Positions 1 through 10,327 of a DNA stretch of 64,000 bases are shown piece by piece. The stretch comes from Acidobacteriota bacterium (GTDB lineage Bacteria > Acidobacteriota > Terriglobia > Terriglobales > Acidobacteriaceae). The notes beneath the pieces were generated by a model, which did no database searches, was not told the origin of the DNA, and worked only from the letters and a program-made list of their open reading frames with translations. A program made the translations under genes and the position numbers. Positions within the stretch are counted from its first letter, which is position 1, and each line of letters begins with the position of its first letter. The stretch spans positions 124,001-188,000 of the forward strand of contig JABCZI010000008.1 in assembly GCA_013289765.1 (NCBI GenBank). The letters are read 5' to 3'.

Positions 1-405
1 CCGCTCGCGCTCCAACTCATCAGGAACCCTGCACACTTCCGACCGGCCAAACACCCGATACCGATTTCGCGCCACGGCATCATAGCCCGCATCGCGCAAA
101 AACCGCGGTACCATCCGCAGCACAACCCCAATCGCCCGCCACGCCCAACTAAATTGCCCGAACACAAACCCCACCGCGTCCGACCGCGCCAGCAAGCGCT
201 CCTCCGTACTCTCAAAATTCACCACCACATAAAGCGTATCCAACTGACTCGAGCTCACCCCATGCCGTTCCAAAATGCGTCGCGCCATCTCCCCCTGCAA
301 CCACGCAAACCGAAATACTCCTTCTCGATCGCGCCGCAAAACAAACTGGACAAAGTAATTGCAAAGTCCGCAAACTCCGTCATACAGCAAGATGGGATGG
401 CCCAT
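1..405 (-). CDS. DCC family (DUF393) thiol-disulfide oxidoreductase, C-terminus outside window
   Basis: The gene runs off the left edge; 135 codons are visible and the end is missing, which is why the ORF track omits it. Reading the minus strand from the ATG at 405 gives an open frame with the redox motif YDGVCGLCN at residues 8-16, the signature of the DCC/YuxK-like family. These are small thioredoxin-like proteins of poorly defined redox function. Further on, basic and aromatic residues (VLRMVPRFLRDAGYD) match the usual middle of the family. The start is chosen because the motif normally lies within the first 15 residues. No partner gene is visible. The family call is firm; the substrate is unknown. 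Confidence 0.8.
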   Translation of the reverse strand, partial: MGHPILLYDGVCGLCNYFVQFVLRRDREGVFRFAWLQGEMARRILERHGVSSSQLDTLYVVVNFESTEERLLARSDAVGFVFGQFSWAWRAIGVVLRMVPRFLRDAGYDAVARNRYRVFGRSEVCRVPDELERER

Positions 406-449
406 GGAAGCGAACCCTCGCCCCCCCAGCATACATAGCTTTTTGCTCT

Positions 450-473
450 GTCATCCTGAGCGGTCGAAGGACC
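450..473. repeat. short dispersed GC-rich repeat (TCATCCTGAGCG type)
   Basis: The sequence GTCATCCTGAGCGGTCGAAG resembles the arm of the inverted repeat at 11651-11740 (TCATCCCGAGCAAAGCGAGG). Two related copies in one window suggest an interspersed family. It lies in the spacer between the DCC gene and hicA. Confidence 0.4.
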
Positions 474-556
474 CCGCCCCGAGTTCCTCGCTAACTCGTG
501 AAGGAATTCGCACGATGCCCAATCATCGCAACGGCGGGTGGCCCACATCTGGGTGC

Positions 557-587
557 CCCATTTCTCGCGTCCTTTGCGAGAAGTGGG
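557..587. repeat. hairpin repeat downstream of hicA
   Basis: Arms CCCATTTCTCGC and GCGAGAAGTGGG pair with one mismatch around a 7-nt loop. No T-run follows on either strand, so an intergenic palindromic repeat is more likely than a classical terminator, although it sits where hicA transcription should end. Confidence 0.4.
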
Positions 588-609
588 CGAGCCACGATGG
601 CCGTTCGCG

Positions 610-825
610 TCACAAATCTTCCACCCTTAACCCTGTATGCTTCGCGATCCGCGCCAGCATCTTCGGACCGATCTCCACTCGATCATGAAATGCCCACACA
701 AAATCCGCGTATCCCGCTCTCTGTATTGTGATGTGGGAAGAACCTTTGTGCGCCTTAGGAGACCAGCCGATGCGCAACAAAGCTCGATACACCCGGCTAG
801 CTTTCGAACTCGGCCACTTACTCAC
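610..825 (-). CDS. hicA: HicA-type mRNA interferase toxin
   Basis: A 71-residue protein of the HicA family, a double-stranded-RNA-binding-fold ribonuclease that cleaves mRNA when not held by HicB. The catalytic histidine is in the KGSSH motif near residue 30, at the usual place for KGSHH-type motifs, and the C-terminal EIGPKMLARIAKHTGL segment fits the final helix. The start is a GTG overlapping the hicB stop (GTGA), so the antitoxin gene comes first and the two are translationally coupled. The overlap and sizes are typical of a HicBA operon. It is probably regulated by the HicB-HicA complex, though no operator is obvious. Confidence 0.85.
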   Translation of the reverse strand: MSKWPSSKASRVYRALLRIGWSPKAHKGSSHITIQRAGYADFVWAFHDRVEIGPKMLARIAKHTGLRVEDL

Positions 826-1022
826 GCCGTAGCGAAACTGATTGTCTTCTGTCCGATCTTCTCGGCTTCAATGCGATCCGCAATCACGCGCAGAGCGAGC
901 GCCTCGACGGCCGCCTCCGCCTCGCCTTGGGTTGCGCCATAGGCCATGACTCCCGGAAGCTCGGAAATCTCGGCAATCCAGCGCCCATCTTCTTCTTGTT
1001 CAAACTCAATCTTAAAGTTCAC
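822..1022 (-). CDS. hicB: HicB-type antitoxin
   Basis: A small protein with the HicB N-terminal fold: a strand-rich FKIEFEQEEDGRWIAEISELPG segment followed by the GATQGEAEAAVEALALRVI helix, matching the HicB_lk_antitox family. It should neutralise the HicA toxin encoded immediately downstream. The GTG at 1022 is preferred over the track ATG at 1058: homologues begin at this strand, and a GGAGG lies just upstream. No DNA-binding C-terminal extension is visible, so this is the short HicB form and autoregulation may need another factor. The gene overlaps hicA by 4 nt. Confidence 0.82.
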   Translation of the reverse strand: MNFKIEFEQEEDGRWIAEISELPGVMAYGATQGEAEAAVEALALRVIADRIEAEKIGQKTISFATA

Positions 1023-1431
1023 TCCGCCTCCGCGTGTGCTCGACTCCGCCACCTGCACCGATTCTAGTCCCCCATCCTATCTCCTAACCAAGTAAAAAGT
1101 GGCGTCCTCTCCATAATGGGGACCCATCCCCCTTTTCCTTTCAACAACTTACCTCCACCCAATCCCGCAATCAACCGATAAACCCCGTTTTTCACCCGTT
1201 CGTTGCGTTAATGATGCGCATCTCCTTCCCCTCCAATAACATCACTACAGACCATCACCCAGGGAAACGTGTACGAACTAGGTTCAATTCCAAGGGAGAA
1301 CCAGAAGTTGTTGGGTTTTGTGGGCTAAAATCTCAGGCAAGCCACGGCAAATTCAGCCGGAGTTTCCTGAGATCAGGTCTTAATACCCAACACAAAGAGC
1401 TAGAAGCCAGCAGCTAGGAGCCTCTTAAGAC
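1023..1431. other. intergenic region upstream of the radical SAM gene
   Basis: About 410 bases between divergent genes. It holds the promoters for hicB (leftward) and the radical SAM gene (rightward). No convincing ORF is seen; the 68-aa track ORF at 1211 has no recognisable content. An AGGAG occurs about 11 bases before the ATG at 1432. Confidence 0.5.
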
Positions 1432-3636
<2,205 letters not shown>

Positions 3637-3658
3637 CTAAGCTCTTAGCTTGAAACAG

Positions 3659-3684
3659 CGGGCCGCCTGTGGGCGGCCCGTTTG
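3659..3684 (+). terminator. rho-independent terminator after the Tes-like gene
   Basis: The stem CGGGCCGCC / GGCGGCCCG with loop TGTG is followed by TTTGCTTTG. It lies 22 bases past the stop at 3636 and before the convergent DUF1326 gene. Confidence 0.75.
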
Positions 3685-3737
3685 CTTTGTATGCATCGCG
3701 GTCAAGTTCAAAAACAAGACCTCAGTGGCAAATCGAA

Positions 3738-4457
3738 TCAGTAGCTCATGGAACTCTTGTTGCCGGGAATATCCTTCGATGTCATGTCGAAGGTGAGCAG
3801 AAATCCGTTCGTACCCTTAAACTCGAAAGCATTTGGGCCTTCGCGATAGGTTTCAATTTCATTCGGCATCATGATGAAGCCGTCGTTGCGCGGCGTTCCC
3901 CAGTACGGAACGTTCTTAAGCACCGCAGGTTCATCGGTCAATCCCTGAAAACGTTTCAGCTTGACCTCGGCGGTCTTACCGCCATTCAGCGTCGCATGCG
4001 CCTGGTTGTTGTCAAAAGTCCAGGTGTCGATGTTGCCCTCGGCGGTCGCGAACGATTTCCACTTCACGGGAAAAACGTGACCCAAAATATCACCCAGCCC
4101 CTGGCGTTGCTCTGCGGTTGTAGCTTTGTCAAATGTGACCAACGCCCGCTCCATCTGACCCTGGGAGAAATCGCCACCCAGGTCGCCGGTGATCCAGAAC
4201 TTGGCGCCGGCGAGGTTAGTAGCACCGTAGTGTCCCTGGTTGACTTTGTAGGCGTTATTGAATTTGCAGTAGTGTTCAGTTTTGCCGTTCTCGTAGTGCG
4301 CGGTCGGGTGCGAGTTGAAATAGCACATGCAGAAGTGGGTACAGCTGCAAGCTTCGATGGCGGTTGCATTGATCGCCCAGTCTGAGGACGGCGGAGAGGT
4401 GTGGCCCGCGGACACGCCAAGCAGGGCAATGACAATCAGCAATGGCACTCTGCGCAT
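3738..4457 (-). CDS. secreted DUF1326 family protein
   Basis: The 239-residue product begins with a signal peptide (MRRVPLLIVIALLGVSAGH) and belongs to DUF1326, a family without assigned biochemistry. A tight cysteine cluster CSCTHFCMCYF (residues 37-47) sits at the start of the mature protein and could bind metal. The rest is strand-rich. The ATG at 4457 is chosen over the upstream track start because a clear GGAGG lies 7 bases before it and it yields a proper signal sequence. The gene converges on the Tes-like gene and has its own upstream region of about 250 bases. No operon partner is visible. Confidence 0.75.
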   Translation of the reverse strand: MRRVPLLIVIALLGVSAGHTSPPSSDWAINATAIEACSCTHFCMCYFNSHPTAHYENGKTEHYCKFNNAYKVNQGHYGATNLAGAKFWITGDLGGDFSQGQMERALVTFDKATTAEQRQGLGDILGHVFPVKWKSFATAEGNIDTWTFDNNQAHATLNGGKTAEVKLKRFQGLTDEPAVLKNVPYWGTPRNDGFIMMPNEIETYREGPNAFEFKGTNGFLLTFDMTSKDIPGNKSSMSY

Positions 4458-4714
4458 GAGAGTAACCTCCTTTTTCGTGCGGATTATCCATCGAAAAGCG
4501 CACTTTCGCAAGGGCAAATCGAAGCTCAAGTTGAGGCTCGAATGGAGCTTGAGCTTGTGAACGGCTGGAACAAACCAGTTTCGTCTTCGGCTAGGTATCG
4601 AAATCAGATGGGATTACACTCAAAACCCGTCAGTGAGTGTAACCGCGATGTTACGACAACGGCCCACTCGACGCTTTTCCTCATGTGAGTCCGCATCCGC
4701 CGTCAAGTGGCCGG

Positions 4715-5674
4715 TTATGGGATGATTACCAATCGGCGGCGTTGCACATCGCGTTGCCAGGCGTTCTCAATATCTGCGAGGGGAACACGTTCCGTTTCTA
4801 TGCGAAGCTCCCCGCTGGCAGCATGGGCCATGACTTTTTGCAAGGCGTCGACGAGAACATTGCGAGGCGGAATCCCCGCAGTCCCAAGAATGGTCAGCGC
4901 TGTGCTACGCAGCACGGCGGCTGGAAGTGAAATACTCGGCCCAGCGCTTTCCCCAACTTGAACGAAGCGAGTCTCGGATGTGATGACGCCAAACTCTTTG
5001 CGTGTTATCGCAGCCAGAAATGCTTCTGCCGGGCTACCCCACACATAGTCAATCACGACTTGAAAGCCTGCCTGACCAGCCTCCCGTACAAAGGCCTCGC
5101 CGAGTTCCTTTGCTGATGCATCGAGGCAAATGATGGCGTCAGCACCAAGCAGATGCAATGTGCTCAATGCTTGTTGGTTGCGTCCGGCAGCGACAACGCG
5201 ACCTGCACCAAGAAGTTTTGCTACCTTTACAGCCAGCTTACCCGTCACTCCGGTCGCACCGAGAATGAGTACATTTTCACCGGGCACCAGCTTGGCGCGA
5301 AAGGCAAGTGTGAGCCAAGCGGAGACGCCGGGATTGGGCAGGGCAGCAGCGGTCTCGTCATCTACTTCTTGAGGGACCGGAAACGAGAATGCCCGGCGCA
5401 CGACCGTGCGTTGTGCCATCGCACCGTAAGGGGCTCGGGCTCCACCGAAGAACACCCTTTGCCCATCGCTGAGATGCCCAACTCCATCTGAGCCGCAGAC
5501 GAGGGGGAAGTCGTGCGGACTGGCATAGTGTGAGCCGCCAGCTAGTTGTTTGTCGATAGGTTTCAGCGAGGCGGCGTGAACATGCACAATCACTTCGTCG
5601 TCACCAGCGATTGGGTCGGGGAACTGTTCACACCGGGGTGGTTTTCCGAGAGCGTGCAGAACAGCAGCATCCAT
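4715..5674 (-). CDS. zinc-free MDR family NAD(P)H-dependent oxidoreductase (quinone reductase-like)
   Basis: A 319-residue medium-chain dehydrogenase/reductase. The N-terminal GroES-like half carries the family pattern KPIDKQLAGG...FPLVCGSDGVG. The Rossmann half has the nucleotide loop GATGVTGKLAVKVAKLLG starting at residue 139. The structural zinc cysteines are absent, as in quinone oxidoreductases. The C-terminal RVPLADIENAWQ is the usual end of the family. It probably reduces quinones or enones with NADPH; the substrate cannot be read from sequence. It is a single gene between unrelated neighbours. Confidence 0.75.
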   Translation of the reverse strand: MDAAVLHALGKPPRCEQFPDPIAGDDEVIVHVHAASLKPIDKQLAGGSHYASPHDFPLVCGSDGVGHLSDGQRVFFGGARAPYGAMAQRTVVRRAFSFPVPQEVDDETAAALPNPGVSAWLTLAFRAKLVPGENVLILGATGVTGKLAVKVAKLLGAGRVVAAGRNQQALSTLHLLGADAIICLDASAKELGEAFVREAGQAGFQVVIDYVWGSPAEAFLAAITRKEFGVITSETRFVQVGESAGPSISLPAAVLRSTALTILGTAGIPPRNVLVDALQKVMAHAASGELRIETERVPLADIENAWQRDVQRRRLVIIP

Positions 5675-5813
5675 AGTGGCTTCCTCGCGACCGAAGGCCT
5701 GTAGAAAACTTCCCCCGCGCCGTTCGGGCCTACCGATTGTGCCTCAACATTTTACGCGAAGCCACGTTGACTAGCATGAATTGACTTCTTAATCACCGGT
5801 CACTAGATTGTAA

Positions 5814-6623
5814 GTGGATCCACATCGTTCTCTCCGCTTTTCTGCAATGAATGTTAAAGAAGCGCTCGACGGACTATCGTGTCTGAGTGTCGCGACTATC
5901 CGCCTTGCACTCCGACGTCCTTCGGAACTAAGGCGATACGTTACGCACTGTCTGAGGAAGTATGACGAACTCGCCTGGAATGGACTGCCGTGTCGCGGAC
6001 CGGTGACTCCGACGGAAGACATCACGGTAACCATTCCCGCCCACCACTCGGGGGGTGGGATGAGTTTTGATGAACTTGTGATGCTAGCGCGTGCAACCAG
6101 AGTCTTGAGGCCAAAAACGATTTTTGAGATGGGAACCTATAACGGCCTCACCACTGCGGTTTTCGAGCTCAATTCCGAGCCAAATTCTCGAATCCTGACG
6201 TTGGACCTTCCTCCCGCAGAGTCCGAAAATCGGCCCGCGTTGGCCAGCGACCAAGAACTGGTAGCAAGCCGACGACTATTGTCGATTCCGCGAGCACTTG
6301 GGTTATCGCGCTACACGCAACTTATGTGCGACTCGATGCGTTTTGATCCGTCGCCTTATGCGGATTCGGTGGATCTTGGGCTCATTGACGCTGCCCATGA
6401 TCTCGATCACGTTCAGAATGACACTCGCAAGATGGCGAGAATGATGTCTGAAAGCGGCATCATATTCTGGCATGACTACGGAGGCAAAGGTGCACTTAGA
6501 CCCTTGGCGTCGTATCTTGAAGGCCTTGCGAAACGATGCCCGCTTTACCGCATTCCTGGGACTACCTTGGCTTGGGGCTCTGCCCGGGAACTCAAGAGTG
6601 AACTGCAGGAGGTAACGAGCTAG
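5814..6623 (+). CDS. class I SAM-dependent methyltransferase (Methyltransf_24-like)
   Basis: A 269-residue protein with methyltransferase motif I as IFEMGTYNGLTTA (about 103-115) and the downstream VDLGLIDAAHDLDHVQND, where the acidic residues and histidine match the metal- and substrate-binding stretch of Methyltransf_24/CmcI-like enzymes. The WHDYGG motif near residue 222 is also typical. The track start is a GTG without a good ribosome site; the ATG at 5847 is a reasonable alternative and leaves the catalytic domain intact. The acceptor is unknown; such enzymes often methylate sugars or natural products. There is no operon partner. Confidence 0.65.
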   Translation: MDPHRSLRFSAMNVKEALDGLSCLSVATIRLALRRPSELRRYVTHCLRKYDELAWNGLPCRGPVTPTEDITVTIPAHHSGGGMSFDELVMLARATRVLRPKTIFEMGTYNGLTTAVFELNSEPNSRILTLDLPPAESENRPALASDQELVASRRLLSIPRALGLSRYTQLMCDSMRFDPSPYADSVDLGLIDAAHDLDHVQNDTRKMARMMSESGIIFWHDYGGKGALRPLASYLEGLAKRCPLYRIPGTTLAWGSARELKSELQEVTS

Positions 6624-6643
6624 ACATCACACGGCCGCTCCCG

Positions 6644-7498
6644 CTAGTTGGTTGAGATGGTGAAGTTGACGGTAATCTTCGCTTGGGTCTCAACGGGTTC
6701 GTTGTCCTGCAAATGGGGGCGGAAGTGCCACTGGCGAACGGCGTCCTCGGCGGCGGAGGCGAGAATCTGCGGGCCGCTCATCACGCGAAGATTCTGAATG
6801 ATTCCATCTTTTCCAATCAGCGCCAGCAAGATTACCGATCCCTGCACCTTCATCTGGCGGGCGAGCAAGGGATAGTTCGGTCTCACGGGGTGGGCCACGA
6901 TCTCGGATGCGTCAGCGGACATTTGTACATGCTCGGCGGCGTTGCTGGTGACGCTGGCGGCGGTCTGGGTATCGGCGGGCGCTTCTGTAACGGGCTGCGG
7001 CGACGAGCCGGGTTGCAAGTCGACTCGCACGGAGCTGCTGCCGGGGCGGACGGTGCGGTGAGTATCGCCAGCGACTACTTCTACTTCGAGCGGGGGCAGC
7101 ACGGTGCGGGCAGTGGTTGCGGCCGCAGGAGCAGTGGGAGTTGGCGGAGCGGGGGACTTGCCTTGGACAGCGGTTTGATGTTTTGGCTTTGTAACAGCGG
7201 CCGTCTTCGACGCCGCGGAACCAGATTGTAACGAAGCAGATTGGGGCGAGCCGGATTGTAGGCGGATCTGGGTGCCAAGAGAATTCTCGGCTTGTTGTTC
7301 GGACTCCGCGTCCGGCGTATCGGGAAACCAGAAGTCGCGCTCATGCCAAAGCGCGATGCTTAGAGCAACCAGCAGCAGGCCGAGCGATCCCAGCATTAAC
7401 TTCCGCTGTTTGGATTCATGAACGGCGTGGCCGCGTGGCTCCGCGAGCAAAGGATGATCCGCGTTGGATGCGAGGGTATTTATTTCAATGTTTGACAT
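6644..7498 (-). CDS. TonB family (energy-transducer-like) protein
   Basis: About 284 residues from the preferred ATG at 7498 (MSNIEINT); the longer track start adds 58 residues of doubtful sequence. One transmembrane helix (LMLGSLGLLLVALSIALW) near residue 40 is followed by a Pro/Ala/Ser/Gln-rich periplasmic linker and a C-terminal TonB domain (YPLLARQMKVQGSVILLALIGKDG...AVRQWHFRP). TonB proteins transmit inner-membrane energy to outer-membrane transporters. Many acidobacterial paralogues of this type lie away from exbBD, as here, so the partner is unknown. The last residues (KITVNFTIS) match the usual end of the domain. Confidence 0.75.
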   Translation of the reverse strand: MSNIEINTLASNADHPLLAEPRGHAVHESKQRKLMLGSLGLLLVALSIALWHERDFWFPDTPDAESEQQAENSLGTQIRLQSGSPQSASLQSGSAASKTAAVTKPKHQTAVQGKSPAPPTPTAPAAATTARTVLPPLEVEVVAGDTHRTVRPGSSSVRVDLQPGSSPQPVTEAPADTQTAASVTSNAAEHVQMSADASEIVAHPVRPNYPLLARQMKVQGSVILLALIGKDGIIQNLRVMSGPQILASAAEDAVRQWHFRPHLQDNEPVETQAKITVNFTISTN

Positions 7499-7702
7499 TC
7501 TGGGAAACCGGGCCGCCTGGGGGTTGGCGCTTGCGCTAGTATGCCCTGAAATTGCTGCAAAGGCCAGCAAAAGATGCAGTCGGCACACTTTTAGTGCCGG
7601 CTCGATACTGAGAAGCTGTCGAGCTTCGCTCGCCTGGACATCCGGGGCGGTGCCGTCGCAATGCAATTTCATCGCCGACCCCCGTGGCGGGGGTGATGCA
7701 GT

Positions 7703-8146
7703 TCATGGCGTAACTATCCCTCTAAGGCTTTTACATCCGCTGTTCCACAGATAAACGTAGCCTTTGGGAGTGAAGAAAATAGTAGTTTCATTCAGCTTTC
7801 TGGGGTGCCAGGTCCAAGAAGATATTTCTGGGTCGACATAGCGTTCATTGGGTTCGCCGATTGCGAGCAACACCTCTGCTTCGCTCATCCCATCGGTGAC
7901 GCATTGGTTTGCGATAGCCTTGACGATGAGGTTGTTCCACGCTTGCGCGGGAGCGGCGTTGCGGATGGTGTCTGTCTCCTCCTCGCCGGGTGTCCCCGGG
8001 GAGTTCGAGTTGACGGGCTCGACAGCAGAACCAAGTCCGCCGAGGATCGGGAAGGCTACGCCGATCATTGCCGAAATAATGAGCAGGGAAAGAATGACTT
8101 TGGCCGTTGTCGAGAACAGATTGTTCGCTCTAAAAGACTTCCACAT
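7703..8146 (-). CDS. single-pass membrane protein with BamE/SmpA-like domain
   Basis: A 147-residue protein with an N-terminal membrane anchor (VILSLLIISAMIGVAFPILGG) and an extracytoplasmic part. The segment GMSEAEVLLAIGEPNERYV...SSWTWHP resembles the SmpA/OmlA/BamE-like fold, in which a short helix and GxPx turn precede a strand pair. Such domains occur in outer-membrane assembly factors and many small lipoproteins. There is no lipobox here. It lies about 200 bases upstream of the TonB-like gene on the same strand, so co-expression is possible but not shown. The function is not known. Confidence 0.6.
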   Translation of the reverse strand: MWKSFRANNLFSTTAKVILSLLIISAMIGVAFPILGGLGSAVEPVNSNSPGTPGEEETDTIRNAAPAQAWNNLIVKAIANQCVTDGMSEAEVLLAIGEPNERYVDPEISSWTWHPRKLNETTIFFTPKGYVYLWNSGCKSLRGIVTP

Positions 8147-8479
8147 TTTTGGGCGGTCCCAGCACCGCCATACTGCGGCCTATTCCACAACGCGGCTTGC
8201 TGCGCTGTCCTTATCATAAGATCGTACCCAGGATCGTGCGATATAAGGTCGAGGAGAAAACGCTTGGCCACTGCAGGCTTTTCCTTTTACGGGAACCAGT
8301 CTCTAATTGGTTTCGGGAGACTTACTGATGTCGAATTTGCGTTGGCGCGATGATTCTCGAACTGGTTGGCCGGCGAAACTTTGGGAGAGGTTGTGAATCC
8401 CATTGTGTAGTTTGCGCGCGTGTTTTTGGCGGATAACTTTCTACAACAGGGCCATGAAGGCTGACGCACGAAGTGACGC
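8147..8479. other. intergenic region between divergent genes
   Basis: About 330 bases separating the leftward BamE-like gene from the rightward molybdoenzyme. The track ORFs here are shadows. I see no RNA gene, strong hairpin or repeat; the promoters of both neighbours should lie here. Confidence 0.45.
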
Positions 8480-9214
8480 ATGAAAAATGATAATAGCGAT
8501 CGCAAGATGGATGAAAAGAAATTCAGGCGGGTCAATCGGCGAGAACTGCTGAAGTTGACGCCAGCGCTGGTGCTGGGGGCGTTCGCGATTCCTGGGCTGC
8601 AGGAGAGTTTGCTGAAGACGGGGCTGGGATTCAGCGACTGGGCTTCGGCGCGGCTGTTTCGGAGGGGGCATTTAGCGACCACATTTGACGATGCGGAGGT
8701 TGCGCCGTTCGACAAGTTTCCTATCAATGGATATGACGTGGACGATCCGGGAGTAGATCTTGAGAACTGGACGTTGACGGTTGGAGGCGAGGTGCAAACG
8801 CCGGGGGAATATAAGTTGTCGCAGGTGCAAGCGTTGCCGCTGGTGCGGCAGAACACGCGGCATATTTGCGTAGAGGGGTGGGATGTGATTGGAAGATTCG
8901 GGGGGGCGCGGCTTTCGGATTTTTTTAAGCTGGTCGGCGCGGACACGACGGCGCGATTTATTACCGTGAAGTGCGCCGACGATTATTATGAGTCGCTGGA
9001 TATGGCGACGGCGCTGCATCCGCAGACTTTGCTTTGTTATGAGATGTATGATCAGCCGCTGACGCGGGCGCATGGAGCGCCGCTGCGGCTGCAGATTCCG
9101 ACGAAGGTAGGTTACAAGCAGGCGAAGTATTTGACCGAGTTGAAGGTGACGAACGTGCTCGACAAAGTTGGGTACTGGGAAGATCAGGGGTATTCGTGGT
9201 TTTACGGGTTGTAG
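8480..9214 (+). CDS. sulfite oxidase-fold molybdopterin oxidoreductase (YedY/MsrP-related)
   Basis: The 244-residue product begins with a twin-arginine-type leader (NRRELLKLTPALVLGAFAIPG), pointing to Tat export. The oxidoreductase molybdopterin domain is clear: RHICVEGWDVIGRFGG contains the cysteine (130) that should ligate molybdenum, and ADDYYESLDMATALHPQTLLCYEM follows. Length and layout fit the short, cytochrome-linked members of the sulfite oxidase superfamily, which lack a dimerisation domain. The next gene is a cytochrome b561-type membrane protein, the expected electron partner, as in MsrPQ-like pairs. The substrate is not predictable. The stop codon lies within the first bases of an inverted repeat. 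Confidence 0.8.
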   Translation: MKNDNSDRKMDEKKFRRVNRRELLKLTPALVLGAFAIPGLQESLLKTGLGFSDWASARLFRRGHLATTFDDAEVAPFDKFPINGYDVDDPGVDLENWTLTVGGEVQTPGEYKLSQVQALPLVRQNTRHICVEGWDVIGRFGGARLSDFFKLVGADTTARFITVKCADDYYESLDMATALHPQTLLCYEMYDQPLTRAHGAPLRLQIPTKVGYKQAKYLTELKVTNVLDKVGYWEDQGYSWFYGL

Positions 9215-9326
9215 CGCCGGCGTCCCGCCGGCCAGCCGGCTGAGGGGCTCCCGAGAGGATTAGGGTATGCGATGGGTGCTGGGGCACGGACGCCCCCGCG
9301 ACAGCCGCCGGGGACGGCGGCGCTAC
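9211..9326. repeat. imperfect inverted repeat (palindromic GC-rich element)
   Basis: The left arm GTAGCGCCGGCGTCCCGCC and right arm (ending GACGGCGGCGCTAC) are near-perfect inverted copies separated by about 70 bases. The left arm includes the TAG stop of the molybdoenzyme gene. It resembles a REP/MITE-type unit and lies between two genes expected to be co-transcribed. Confidence 0.65.
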
Positions 9327-9357
9327 TTTTCGCGGTTACGTCTAGCTGGAGGTTGCA

Positions 9358-10074
9358 ATGAGTGATGCGGTTATAGAGATCATCAGACCCGCGGAGAAGA
9401 AAATCGACGGCGAAGAAGAAACGCCAGTAGTGGTTGCGCGGGCAGTTTATGAACACCCTTTTATTGTGCGGCTATGCCATTGGGTGAATACGGTGGCGCT
9501 GTTTGTGATGGTGGGGAGCGGGCTGCAGATTTTCCGGGCGTTCCCGAGTTTTGGGGCGAAGATTCCGCAGAAAGATTTGCTGCATTGGCCGCGAGCATTC
9601 GCGATTGGGGGGTGGTTGGGTGGGGCATTGCAGTGGCATCTAACGTTCATGTGGATCTACATGGGAACGGGAGTCCTCTACCTCGGCTACCAGATTTTCA
9701 GCGGGAACTACCGGCAAGTGCTATTCATGCCGCGGGATATTCCTGGCGTGTGGCCGATGGTGAAACATTATTTCTTCTTCGGTGAGAAGCCGCTGGCGCG
9801 CGAGGCTTATAACCCGCTGCAGAAGCATGCTTACACGACCGCGATTATCTTAGGCGCGCTTTCCGTGCTGACGGGGCTTGCAGTGTGGAAGCCAGTACAG
9901 TTTTCCTGGCTGGCATGGATGATGGGCGGATTTCACTGGGCGCGCATCTGGCACTTCGGGGTGATGTGGGCGATTTTATTTTTTGTGCTGGGGCATCTGG
10001 TGATGGTGGTTTTGCATGGCTGGAATAATTTTATGTCGATGCTGACGGGGTGGAAGAAAGATCCGGAGTATTGA
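9358..10074 (+). CDS. cytochrome b561-type membrane subunit
   Basis: A 238-residue integral membrane protein with four to five helices and a Ni/Fe-hydrogenase or formate-dehydrogenase-type cytochrome b fold. Candidate haem ligands are His41 (LCHWVNTVALF) and the histidines in LQWHLTFMWIY, QKHAYTTAI, WHFGVMW and LGHLVMVVLHGW. It should pass electrons between the quinone pool and the exported molybdoenzyme encoded just upstream. The 140-base gap between them holds a palindromic repeat. The ATG follows a GGAGG-like stretch (GCTGGAGGTTGCA). The family call is secure; the direction of electron flow is inferred. Confidence 0.8.
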   Translation: MSDAVIEIIRPAEKKIDGEEETPVVVARAVYEHPFIVRLCHWVNTVALFVMVGSGLQIFRAFPSFGAKIPQKDLLHWPRAFAIGGWLGGALQWHLTFMWIYMGTGVLYLGYQIFSGNYRQVLFMPRDIPGVWPMVKHYFFFGEKPLAREAYNPLQKHAYTTAIILGALSVLTGLAVWKPVQFSWLAWMMGGFHWARIWHFGVMWAILFFVLGHLVMVVLHGWNNFMSMLTGWKKDPEY

Positions 10075-10225
10075 CGAGACGTTCTTGGTGATATCTGAAA
10101 GCGAGGTTTCGTCAGGATGCAGTGGCGGCTAGGGAAGACTCGCTGTGGACACCAGATGCGACCACCGGGGCTGAAGCCCGCGTGATACGACGCTTTACGG
10201 CCCTGAAGCGCCGCTCTTCCACGGT

Positions 10226-10277
10226 ACTTCTCTCTGGGACTTCTCCCTGGTGCTTCTCCCTGGGACTTCTCCATCGT
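10226..10277. repeat. four tandem 13-bp units before the ECF sigma gene
   Basis: Units ACTTCTCTCTGGG, ACTTCTCCCTGGT, GCTTCTCCCTGGG and the degenerate ACTTCTCCATCGT follow one another without gaps. They end about 50 bases before the chosen sigma-factor start, in its leader or promoter region. Confidence 0.7.
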
Positions 10278-10327
10278 ATTTCACAGGTTCCAGGTTTAAC
10301 GCGCGCGATTTGAGGAATGCAACCTCG

